Of a stretch of DNA of 64,000 nucleotides, positions 35,332-43,560 are shown one piece after another (positions within the stretch are counted from its first letter, which is position 1; each line of letters begins with the position of its first letter). The translations under genes were made by a program, and so were the position numbers. Below the pieces are notes generated by a model. It was not told the origin of the DNA and did not search any database. It saw nothing but the letters and a program-made list of their open reading frames with translations. The stretch is from assembly GCA_947497985.1 (NCBI GenBank), contig CANMIX010000002.1:62001-126000 (forward strand). The letters are read 5' to 3'. This stretch comes from an uncultured Paracoccaceae bacterium. Lineage in GTDB: Bacteria; Pseudomonadota; Alphaproteobacteria; Rhodobacterales; Rhodobacteraceae.

Positions 35332-36777
35332 TTAATCTTTGAGCCGTTCCAACTGGGCCTGATAGGCCTTGGCGAATTCGCGGCTGAACAGTTCGTGGAA
35401 ATCGTTTTCCGCCTGATCTGCGATCTCGGCGTACAGTTTTTCGTAGACGTCCCAATACTGGGCCTTCTTGCCGCGCAAAAGCCCGCCAAGCCCCCCGCGT
35501 TGTTCGATTTTGCCTTCCAGCATCTTGGGATCCAACCGCGACAGGACCCCCTTTAGGGCCGCCTCCATCCCGGTGACCATTGCCACCTCATGGGCCTTGA
35601 TGTCCTCAAGCGCCTGATTGGCGGCGCTTTCCGGGCTCAGGTACCCTTTGGTTGCCGGGCGCACCATTGCTTCGATCGCCTGCTCCGGCGTGATCGAGAA
35701 TTTCAGCGGGTTATTTCCCCCGGCCGAAATCATGGTCTGTTCGATGCGAAACTCGGATTTGATCGTGGTGCGGGTCATTAGAATTTCCCGCAACCCCGTG
35801 ACCAAGGTTTTCATCACCCGCCCCATGCGCAGGAACGTCCCATACTGATCTTCGGGCGCGATTTTCAAATCTTCTGCACCAAGCCCCGTGAGGATGGCCT
35901 GCAATGCATCTGTCTGATCCGTGGCAACCGGGATCGGGGTCGCAACCTTTGCATCTGGAACCGAAACCACGTCCGGCTCCACCTTATCCGGCGCAGGTGC
36001 CTCCGCCTGAGGGGCGAGAGGCGCGGTGGGTTCAGGCGTCGGCGCAACTGGCACAGCAGCGGCAGGTTGCTGGGGTTGCCCCTCTTCGCCAAGGCCTGAG
36101 AAAAATTCATCGTCCCAATCATCCGGAATGACCGAAGACGCGGTGGGTGCCGCACTTGCAAAACTGTCAGAAGCAGAAGGTGCGTGATGTGGCAGGCTGG
36201 CGCCTTCACCGCCCCGGCCATCTTGCGCTTTGGCAAAGAACGGATCCTCGTCTTCGCCCAGGGGCGGCAACAGATCATCAATGGGATCCACAGGCTTCAA
36301 CTGCGACGGGCCGGTCGGCCCTTCCCCCAACAGATCGTCCAGAAAATCTCCGCCGGGACCTGCATCATCCAGCAGCGCCAACGGGTCGGGTGCATTTTCC
36401 GCCACACCAGGAGATGCCGCAACAGCCGCCGCCGGGGCCAGATCCAGCGGATCCACTGCCGTGTCGACAAATTCAACCACCAGCTCATAGCTGCCAACAC
36501 AAAGAACATCGCCGTCATTCAACGGGGTTGGCGTGCGTCCCAACGGGATTTTTGCATAATTCAGAAAGGTGCCATTGGCGCTCAGATCCACAACAACAAC
36601 ATTGCCGTTGTGGTCCTCAATCACACAATGATTGCGCGACAGTTGCTGGTCGGGATCTGGCAGCACCAGATCACACCCTGCACCACGCCCAACAGTAAGG
36701 CTGGGCCCGTTCATAACAACCGGCTCACCGCGTCCGGGGACAGATCCTGAGCTTTGAAATTTCAGCCGTACGCCCAT
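35332..36777 (-). CDS. tagH: T6SS FHA-domain protein TagH (Fha)
   Basis: 481 residues. The N-terminal FHA domain (about 25-102) has GRGAGCDLVLPDP, LSRNHCVIE and DLSANGTFLN for phosphothreonine recognition. A long acidic Pro/Ala linker (about 108-310) contains motifs DFLDDLLGE (144-152) and PIDDLLPPLGED (165-176) like those in the sheath-fusion gene. The C-terminal TagH domain is DQYGTFLRMGRVMKTLVTGLREILMTRT...SPESAANQALEDIKAHEVAMVTGM. It is the expected target of PpkA/PppA. Confidence 0.93.
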   Translation of the reverse strand: MGVRLKFQSSGSVPGRGEPVVMNGPSLTVGRGAGCDLVLPDPDQQLSRNHCVIEDHNGNVVVVDLSANGTFLNYAKIPLGRTPTPLNDGDVLCVGSYELVVEFVDTAVDPLDLAPAAAVAASPGVAENAPDPLALLDDAGPGGDFLDDLLGEGPTGPSQLKPVDPIDDLLPPLGEDEDPFFAKAQDGRGGEGASLPHHAPSASDSFASAAPTASSVIPDDWDDEFFSGLGEEGQPQQPAAAVPVAPTPEPTAPLAPQAEAPAPDKVEPDVVSVPDAKVATPIPVATDQTDALQAILTGLGAEDLKIAPEDQYGTFLRMGRVMKTLVTGLREILMTRTTIKSEFRIEQTMISAGGNNPLKFSITPEQAIEAMVRPATKGYLSPESAANQALEDIKAHEVAMVTGMEAALKGVLSRLDPKMLEGKIEQRGGLGGLLRGKKAQYWDVYEKLYAEIADQAENDFHELFSREFAKAYQAQLERLKD

Positions 36778-36783
36778 CGCCGA

Positions 36784-37083
36784 TCACCCGCCAACAAGCA
36801 CGGTGAATTCACCTTTGACGATGGGACCACCACAGGCGGCCTGGTCCAGCATCCGGGCCGCTGGCAGTTTCTGGATCAGGACAGTCCCGGATCCTTTGAT
36901 AATGGGGTGGGGTGGTACGGCGGCCGTCATGTCGGTCATGCGCGCGGCCGGCAATTTGCCCACCAAGACCTGCACTGCACAGGGCGGAAGGATCGGGATC
37001 GGCACTGGCAGCACCGGCGGCGGAGGTGTCGACGGCAGCGTACAGGCGTGCAGATCGCTCACTCGGGCCTGGGGCATTGTCAT
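36784..37083 (-). CDS. PAAR-domain spike-tip protein
   Basis: 99 residues. PAAR repeats sharpen the VgrG spike. The sequence shows two PAAR motif copies (KLPAARMTDMTA and KLPAARMLDQAACGG) and metal-ligand His/Cys, with a proline-rich loop (TPPPPVLPVPIPILPP) between strands. There is no C-terminal toxin extension, so effectors would have to be separate. GAGG precedes the ATG. It lies six bases upstream of tagH. Confidence 0.92.
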   Translation of the reverse strand: MTMPQARVSDLHACTLPSTPPPPVLPVPIPILPPCAVQVLVGKLPAARMTDMTAAVPPHPIIKGSGTVLIQKLPAARMLDQAACGGPIVKGEFTVLVGG

Positions 37084-37143
37084 CCGTTACCTCATATACT
37101 CTTCAAACAAATCACAATTCGCGCAATCGACCAGTACGGCTGA

Positions 37144-37737
37144 TCACGCATCGTCGACCGTAACTACACCACGGCCTCCCTTGGCAATATCCAATGCGCG
37201 GTCCACCAACAAGCGGCCGTGTTCTTCAAACTTATCAGACAATTGACCCAAGGCCACCATATTCATCGCAAATGCCGCAGTTTCTGCCGCTCCGGCGGGC
37301 GCTGGATATTGGCGCAAATCGCCGGGACCCAGGGTTCCGTCGTAATACAAAACCGCCAAGGCGCAATTCACTGTGTCATCATCCACATAGGCGTGATCGA
37401 TGGTTACCCGTGCCGCATCGCGGTTTTCCTCGGAGGGATCCAACACCCAGGCCTCGGATGTGGCCAACGACGGCGGGTCCTTGGGGCTGCGCGGCCCGAT
37501 ATAGTCGCGCGCCGCCAGACAGGCCCACCAGACCCGTTCCCGTGCAGGCAACAAGACGCCCCACACGCGCAGCAAATCCACCAACGCGCCCTTGCGCTCC
37601 AACTCTTCCAGAACCACCCCGGCCAATGCCGTCGGCGGCGCCTCCAACGGCGTTTTCAACAGCACGTTGGCACGCGACAACAGTTTGGCCACAGGATCTG
37701 GTGGAATTTTCACCAGACTATCAAATCGACCGCTCAT
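37144..37737 (-). CDS. T6SS-linked protein between PAAR and VgrG, function unknown
   Basis: 197 residues, mostly helical, soluble, no signal peptide. It recalls a small family (possibly DUF6931, from memory) found beside vgrG in this group; no catalytic motif is seen. The ATG at 37737 is preceded by GGTGG and lies nine bases after the vgrG stop. The position between the spike genes suggests an adaptor or chaperone loading PAAR or cargo on VgrG, which is inference. Confidence 0.75.
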   Translation of the reverse strand: MSGRFDSLVKIPPDPVAKLLSRANVLLKTPLEAPPTALAGVVLEELERKGALVDLLRVWGVLLPARERVWWACLAARDYIGPRSPKDPPSLATSEAWVLDPSEENRDAARVTIDHAYVDDDTVNCALAVLYYDGTLGPGDLRQYPAPAGAAETAAFAMNMVALGQLSDKFEEHGRLLVDRALDIAKGGRGVVTVDDA

Positions 37738-37746
37738 ACCCACCAC

Positions 37747-39831
37747 CTAGTTAATCATCGTCAGGCCACCCTTAAGGGTAAGCATTGCATCACCTTTGAC
37801 CGTCGTCATCGGAGCTTTGGCTTCCACCATACCGCTGCCCTCGATTTTGATCATTGGACCTTTGATTGTTACGCCGGAATTGTCGATTTTCACTGACGAG
37901 GCGCCCACCTGCAACAAAATCTCCATACCGGCCGTCATCTTGACCTTGCCTGCTGTCACATCCACCGTCAGATTGCCCAGCTTTACGGTTTCCTTGTGAT
38001 CGCCCATCTCAATGGTTTCTGTCATGTCCCCTTTTTCAATGGTCTCAATCTTGTTGCCCGTTTTCACGGTCTCGGTGCGATCGCCTTTGTTGACAGTCTC
38101 GGTGACATGTTCCTCAACCGTCATCACATAAGATTTTTCATCTGCAGCGGTCACCTCGGGCGACGGCTCATCCAGACCAATAGTGACGGTTGACCGGTCC
38201 TTGATCAGCATCTGATGGTCCTTTTGCGCCTGCACACGCATCAGCTCGCTGTCTTTTTTGTCGTCAAACATCAGCTCGTTATAGCCGCCTCCCCCTTTGG
38301 AGGAGTTGGTTTTGATCCCCAGCTGGGTCTGATAGTCCGGGTAGTTATAGGGAGGCATTGTGTCCTTGTTGAACAGCATGCCCGTACAGATCGGACGATC
38401 CGGGTCGCCTTCCTCAAATTGGATCACCACTTCCTGACCCATACGCGGAATCGCAACCATGCCCCAGTCGGTCCCCGACCACGGCGTCATCACCCGCACA
38501 AAACACGAGGATTTTTCGTCCTTCTTCCCTTCGCGATCCCAATGGAACTGGATCTTGATCCGGCCGTGTTCATCGGTCCAAATCTCTTCACCGCTGGACC
38601 CCACAACCGTCGCCGTATGCAGGCCGCTGATCTCGGGCCAGGCGGTCGTCAATGGGGCACGGAATTGCTCCGCCTTCTCAATCGCACCAAAGGTCGAGGA
38701 ATAAGAGTCACCGGCAACTTCTTCGGGGAAATCCATGTTGACCGGCTTGATATCGCGCCGCATCTCACCCTGATCGCTGTCTTTGGTTTTGCGCTGTTCG
38801 CGTTCGGAATAGTCGCCAGAAACCTGCAGGTAATGGATGGCATCCGTGACCAGATACTCGCCGTTTAAAACCTTGTCCGGATGTTCTTTTAGCTTAAAAG
38901 TATTGCCGGTCCCCATCATCCGCACATTTGAAGCCCCACGCCAGCGCTTATAGCGGGTCGCCTCTGCTTCCATCCGCACACGAGCCTGTTTGTTCCCCAG
39001 CGTGGTTTCCTTGCGGTAGTGACCGGGGTAGTCATAGAACTCAAAATTCTTGTGACTGTGCGAGCCTTTGGGAATTGCATCGCTGACCTCCAGACCCGCA
39101 GAGGGGCTGAGGAAGTCAAAGTCATTCAACGACACTTTGCCTGTTGTCAGATTTTCCGCCATCGACAATTCGGAAATATGATCTTCGCGGCGGCGGTCAT
39201 TGTCATCACGGGCGTGAAATTCAATATCGGTATGTCCCGCGACCGGCGAATGCGCACTGATCCCGTCGCATAGGATCATCTTCTCCACCGTATCGGCATT
39301 GCTTTCACTGTCGAAGTAGAAGTAGATCCCTTCTTCTTCCATCAACCGGCAGATAAAGTCGTAATCGCTTTCGCGATATTGCACGCAATATTCACGCTTC
39401 TCATAGGTTTCGCTCAGCTTGTCGCTGTAGTCGCTGAACCCATGATCGCTAAAGATCTGTTTGATGATCTCAACAGCTGTTTTTTCCTGGAATACACGGC
39501 AATCAGTGGTGCGCGTCAACAGCCACAACCATGGACGCACCTCTGCCACATAAAGCCCGTAACCATCACGAAACCCCATGTTTTCTATAGAAACACAAAG
39601 GCCCGCAAACCGGCGCTCGGTCATGTCGGCGGCAATCACATGCAGGTTCATGGTCTTGCCGACCAGTTGATCCAGCTTGACCGCCTTGTTCTTGGACTGG
39701 ATCTCGATTGTCGTCTCGGTCAGTTGGCTCAACCCCTCACGCACAATCGCCCGCTTCATGAACAGGTCTTTTACTGAATAGCTTCCCGCCATCCAAACCA
39801 TGTCACTCTTGTGGGATTTACTAACTACCAT
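37747..39831 (-). CDS. vgrG: T6SS spike protein VgrG (TssI)
   Basis: 694 residues. It has gp27-like domains ([52 protein letters not shown]) and a gp5 OB-fold ([68 protein letters not shown]). It ends in a C-terminal beta-prism needle of repeats ([20 protein letters not shown]). It ends after the needle (LKGGLTMIN), so it has no fused effector. GGAGGGG precedes the ATG. Confidence 0.96.
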   Translation of the reverse strand: [694 protein letters not shown]

Positions 39832-39891
39832 GTCCCCTCCTTCCGAGATCGGAGGCTTGCGAGCGTAAATTCGTCATGTCTCGCCTCATCA

Positions 39892-42800
39892 TCACAAATC
39901 ATCCAACAATGCGGCAAGTTCCGCATCAAAATCATCATCACCATCGCTGGCCACGTCCGCATCGGGCGTGGTGTCGTCAAATCCCGCCAACAGCGCGTCC
40001 AGCTCCGCATCCAGATCTTCGCCTTCCTCGGCCGCCGGTGCAATGTCTTGCGCCACCTCATCGGCCGCAGGTTCCGGCACTGCTGCCACTTTCGGCGGCG
40101 AAGGCGGCGGCACCGGAATACCGCTCCAGGGACCGGCCAATGGTCCACCAGTCAACGCCATAAACGAGGTAAGGCGGATCTCATCGCGTCCTTTCACGGC
40201 GGCGATGGTCATATACCCACGTTCCTTGGCGGCGGCGATCTTGTCCAGATCTATGTTGCGTTCGGTACACGGCAGCGCCACCTGATCGCCGAAACGGTCC
40301 AAAACATAGTGATACGGCATCTCCCCCAAGGACATGATCGACCCAAGGTTCAGACCCGCGCCATTCTCCTTGAACGAACGTGCCATCAGGATGGCGGCCA
40401 GAGCAACAGGATTGCCCCACAACATGCCGCTCAAGCCCTCAGATTGCGAGAACTCCTCAAAGTCGAACTCATAAATAGGATCCGTCTTGGCCCCATACGG
40501 CCTGCGCAGCAGGAAACGCGGCGACACAAGGCCAAGGTGGCTCGCCTCGCTCATACCTGCCAATGTGTCCCATGCCTCGGCCACCAATTTTGGTCGTTCT
40601 TCTTTGGCGCTGGCGAGGAACGTTGGGGCAATTGCCGTCAGGAACGGCGCATCAATATGGGCCGCAACCCGCGCCAGACGCCCCAACAGCTCGGCATGGG
40701 GCGGCGTTTCCTCAAAAGTGTAGAGCCCAACAACCGCAGAATAACCACCGCGACCCAATTCCGGGTCCATCGGTTCTTCGGTCAACAGGCGCAAAAAGCC
40801 GCTTTGTGTCAGGTCTTCCTCCGCCGCGAGATCCGCCGCCAACTCCTCGGCGGAGACGTCATAGAGCATCAGTTCCAACGTATCATCGGTCTGGATCGAC
40901 CGCGCCATCAGATCCAGCGTGCGCCACTGCGCCTCAACCGCTTGAAATTCTGGATGATGCAGAACCATCCGCATGGCATGGGTCAAGGACTGCGTCACCG
41001 CATCGGCCATCGCCGTGGCATTGGGATCGGGCAAGGCGCGGATATAGGGACCAACCACCCGTTCCAACAGCTCTGCAACCGGCGAGCCTTCGGTGACTTG
41101 CGGGGTTGTGTCGCCGATCAACCTTTGAAAATCGCTCAACCGCAGATCGGCAGGAACCGAGGTCGCCGAGGACGTCAACCGGGGCGCCGCCGCCGGGGTG
41201 CCGTATTTCTCACCCCATGCTTTCAACGCATTCGCCGCGTGCTCTGCAGTCGCCCCACTGGCCAATTGCTGTTTCAATCCTGCAAGTTCGGAAAACAGAT
41301 CCAGCTTTTCATACAGCTCATCCGGGTGCAGATCATCCAAACCACCCAAGGGCACATTCAAAACCGCACCGTCTTTGCCAATGGGCAGGGCCAGGTCGCC
41401 AGCAAACCCTTCGATCACTTCCTCAACGGTGTCCACATCCAACAGCTGCGCGGGTCGATTGGCCAGGTCATCGCCAAGACCCAACATGCCCTTTGCCGCA
41501 CGGCCCGAGAAATCACCCAAAACCGCGATCCGGAACCGACGCCGTTTCAATTGCTCCGCTGCAGGCCGCTCAGCCGACATTGTGCCAAAGGGGAATTCAA
41601 TAGCATCACGCGCAGGGGTCGCCGCATCGCCGGGCGCATCTGCCAATTCGCCATCCGCGTCCAAACCATCGAGCAGACCAGCCAGATCGTCACCAACGCT
41701 TTCCGGGGCATCCGCCAACAGATCATCCAGATCCACGTCAAGCGCGCCATCGACCTGATCGGCGGTTTCGATATCGGACAACAGATCATCCAACCCCGTG
41801 TCGGCCTCGTCATCGTCAAGGCCCAACTCTCCCAACAAATCGTCTAATCCTAAATCATCAACTACGCTTGCGGCGGGTTCAGGTTCAGAAACCGTTGCTG
41901 CCGCAGGCTCGTCTTCAATCCCAAGATCCGCAAGAATGTCATCAACATCCACCCCCGCGTCATCCCCAGCGCTTTCCGGCTCGTCTGTCGTCTCGGTCTC
42001 GGTCAATTCGCCCAACAGGTCATCCAGACCAAGGTCGTCACCCGCGCCCTCGTCGGTCTCCACCTCGGTCAAAGCCGCCAATGTTTCGGCAACATCATCC
42101 ACCTCCGACGTCTCGGCGACGTCAGACGAAAGCCCGGCCAGAATATCGTCGACACCAGCCGCACCCGCATCATCCTCCGACGGCGTTTCATCCAGATCCG
42201 CCAACAGATCACCCAGATCAACCTCAGCCTCGACTGCTTCTTCAGGCGCGGCCTCGGCCAGCGCTGCCAGCGTCTCCGCCGCGGCATCAGGCGTGTTTTG
42301 CGCCACGGGAACAGCCTCAGCCAGATCCGCAAGCACATCGCTCAGGTCCGTTTCATCACCGTCCTCAGCTTGCGGAGCGGCCGCGCTAATCTGTTCCAGA
42401 ACATCTGCAACGGCGTCCAGATCTTCTGCCGGATCAGAGGCCTCAGCCGCCGCCAGATCCCCTAGAATGTCGGCGACATCATCACCCGATACATCAGGAA
42501 CTTCCGCGCCAGCCTGTGCGATACCAGCCAAAATATCGTCAGCCTCGTCTTGCACTGGACCCGTGTCGCTTGGCTCTTCTGCACGCAACGCATCCAGCAC
42601 ACCCTCCGCCGCGTGCGGATCTTCCGCTCCCGCATCCGCAGTTTCCGTTGCCGCCAAACCTGCAAAGGCCTCCGCGACTTCGTCACGACCCGTGGTGTCA
42701 GACTCCCCACCTGCTTGCGCAACCCGGGCCAACACGTCATCCGTATCAAGTGTATCGTCGGCGACATCCGCAGGCGCCTCAGCACGCAAAGCGTCCAGAA

Positions 42801-43560
42801 CTCCGGCCGCGGTCCCTTCCTCCGCACTCTCTTCAGGCGCGGCATCGGCAAGGGCACTCAAAACATCTGCGGCTGTGTCGCTCGCAACGGGCGCCGCCGG
42901 TGCGGACGCCGCCAATCCATCCAGAACCGCTTGCGCGTCGGGTTCCGGCGGCGCTTTTGCCACCGGTGCAGCCGCCGCCAGGCTGGCAAGGGCCTCCGCC
43001 GTTGCATCCCCCTCTTCCGCTTCAGGCGTCTGTGCGCGCAATTCATCCAGAACCGCCGCCAGATCTTCGGGCGCGCTCTCATCGGGTTGAAACCCGGACA
43101 AGAGGTTTGGGTCCTGCAGGATTTTCTCCACCAACGCCTCGGCCCCGGCCTTACCATCCATATAGGCCATCAGCGTTGTCAGCTCTTGACGCGCTTGCAA
43201 CAAGGGCTTCAGCGCGTCCACCTTGGAAGCTATCGCGCCCGGCGTAAAATCATCAAGGCTCTCAAAGGTCAGATCAACAGCCAGATTGCCCTCACCGGTC
43301 AATGTATTGGGCACGGTAAAGGCCGCACGCGGCGCCATCGCCCGCATACGTTCGTCAAAATTATCGACGTCAATTTCCAGAAACTTCCGGTCCGCAATCG
43401 AGGGCTGTTCCACTTTGGATTTGCCCACAAGATCGCTCATCACTCCCATGACAAAGGGCAGCTGGACTTTCTTTTCTGCGCCATAAAGCTCTACGTCATA
43501 TTCAATCTGAACACGCGGCGCACGATTGCGGGCAATGAATTTCTGGGAATTGTCAGCCAT
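39892..43560 (-). CDS. Giant sheath-like fusion: TssB domain, acidic repeat, second TssB-like domain, shortened TssC-like domain
   Basis: 1222 residues. Residues 1-155 are nearly the same as the separate TssB at 54504-55016. Residues 165-650 are an Asp/Glu/Ala/Leu-rich repeat with about 22 copies of a short helical motif such as VLDALRAE or LDDLLGEL. Residues 675-775 are a second TssB-like domain (RFRIAVLGDFSGR, LDDLHPDELYEKL). Residues 810-1140 are TssC-like (HHPEFQAVEAQWRTLDLM, LVSPRFLLRRPYGAKTDPI) and stop before the last approximately 105 residues of normal TssC. The tail (1150-1222) is proline-rich, then acidic with two more motif copies. It overlaps the sodium-channel gene by 8 bases, and GGGAGG precedes the ATG. 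Canonical tssB and tssC are also present, so this is an additional component; its role is unknown. Confidence 0.9.
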   Translation of the reverse strand: MADNSQKFIARNRAPRVQIEYDVELYGAEKKVQLPFVMGVMSDLVGKSKVEQPSIADRKFLEIDVDNFDERMRAMAPRAAFTVPNTLTGEGNLAVDLTFESLDDFTPGAIASKVDALKPLLQARQELTTLMAYMDGKAGAEALVEKILQDPNLLSGFQPDESAPEDLAAVLDELRAQTPEAEEGDATAEALASLAAAAPVAKAPPEPDAQAVLDGLAASAPAAPVASDTAADVLSALADAAPEESAEEGTAAGVLDALRAEAPADVADDTLDTDDVLARVAQAGGESDTTGRDEVAEAFAGLAATETADAGAEDPHAAEGVLDALRAEEPSDTGPVQDEADDILAGIAQAGAEVPDVSGDDVADILGDLAAAEASDPAEDLDAVADVLEQISAAAPQAEDGDETDLSDVLADLAEAVPVAQNTPDAAAETLAALAEAAPEEAVEAEVDLGDLLADLDETPSEDDAGAAGVDDILAGLSSDVAETSEVDDVAETLAALTEVETDEGAGDDLGLDDLLGELTETETTDEPESAGDDAGVDVDDILADLGIEDEPAAATVSEPEPAASVVDDLGLDDLLGELGLDDDEADTGLDDLLSDIETADQVDGALDVDLDDLLADAPESVGDDLAGLLDGLDADGELADAPGDAATPARDAIEFPFGTMSAERPAAEQLKRRRFRIAVLGDFSGRAAKGMLGLGDDLANRPAQLLDVDTVEEVIEGFAGDLALPIGKDGAVLNVPLGGLDDLHPDELYEKLDLFSELAGLKQQLASGATAEHAANALKAWGEKYGTPAAAPRLTSSATSVPADLRLSDFQRLIGDTTPQVTEGSPVAELLERVVGPYIRALPDPNATAMADAVTQSLTHAMRMVLHHPEFQAVEAQWRTLDLMARSIQTDDTLELMLYDVSAEELAADLAAEEDLTQSGFLRLLTEEPMDPELGRGGYSAVVGLYTFEETPPHAELLGRLARVAAHIDAPFLTAIAPTFLASAKEERPKLVAEAWDTLAGMSEASHLGLVSPRFLLRRPYGAKTDPIYEFDFEEFSQSEGLSGMLWGNPVALAAILMARSFKENGAGLNLGSIMSLGEMPYHYVLDRFGDQVALPCTERNIDLDKIAAAKERGYMTIAAVKGRDEIRLTSFMALTGGPLAGPWSGIPVPPPSPPKVAAVPEPAADEVAQDIAPAAEEGEDLDAELDALLAGFDDTTPDADVASDGDDDFDAELAALLDDL
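41611..43068 (-). repeat. Coding repeat of short acidic helical motifs
   Basis: The stretch encoding residues 165-650 of the fusion protein repeats a pattern of the form [D/E]-x-[D/A]-[V/I/L]-L-x-x-L-[A/R]-x, spaced about 15-35 residues. Examples are AAGVLDALRAE, EADDILAGIAQ, DLSDVLADLAE, GLDDLLGELT and DLDDLLADAP. The N-terminal half is Ala/Pro-rich; the C-terminal half is more Asp-rich. The repeats are similar but not identical at the DNA level. Confidence 0.85.

Noticed and set aside
36784-37083. PAAR gene as a toxin-carrying specialised PAAR
   Set aside because: The protein ends right after the PAAR fold (99 residues). The extra length is only a proline-rich loop.
37747-39831. VgrG with a C-terminal effector domain
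   Set aside because: The C-terminus consists of beta-prism needle repeats and stops at LKGGLTMIN with no extra domain.
39811-41847. Long plus-strand open frame (about 678 codons) opposite the TssC-like half of the fusion gene
   Set aside because: It is antisense to a gene with clear domain homology. Its translation is Arg/Gln/His-rich with no recognisable domain, as expected from the complement of a GC-biased gene.
41798-43090. Plus-strand open frame (about 430 codons) of Ser/Ala repeats opposite the acidic repeat
   Set aside because: It is the mirror of the Asp/Leu-rich repeat on the other strand. Low complexity, no ribosome site, and no homology.
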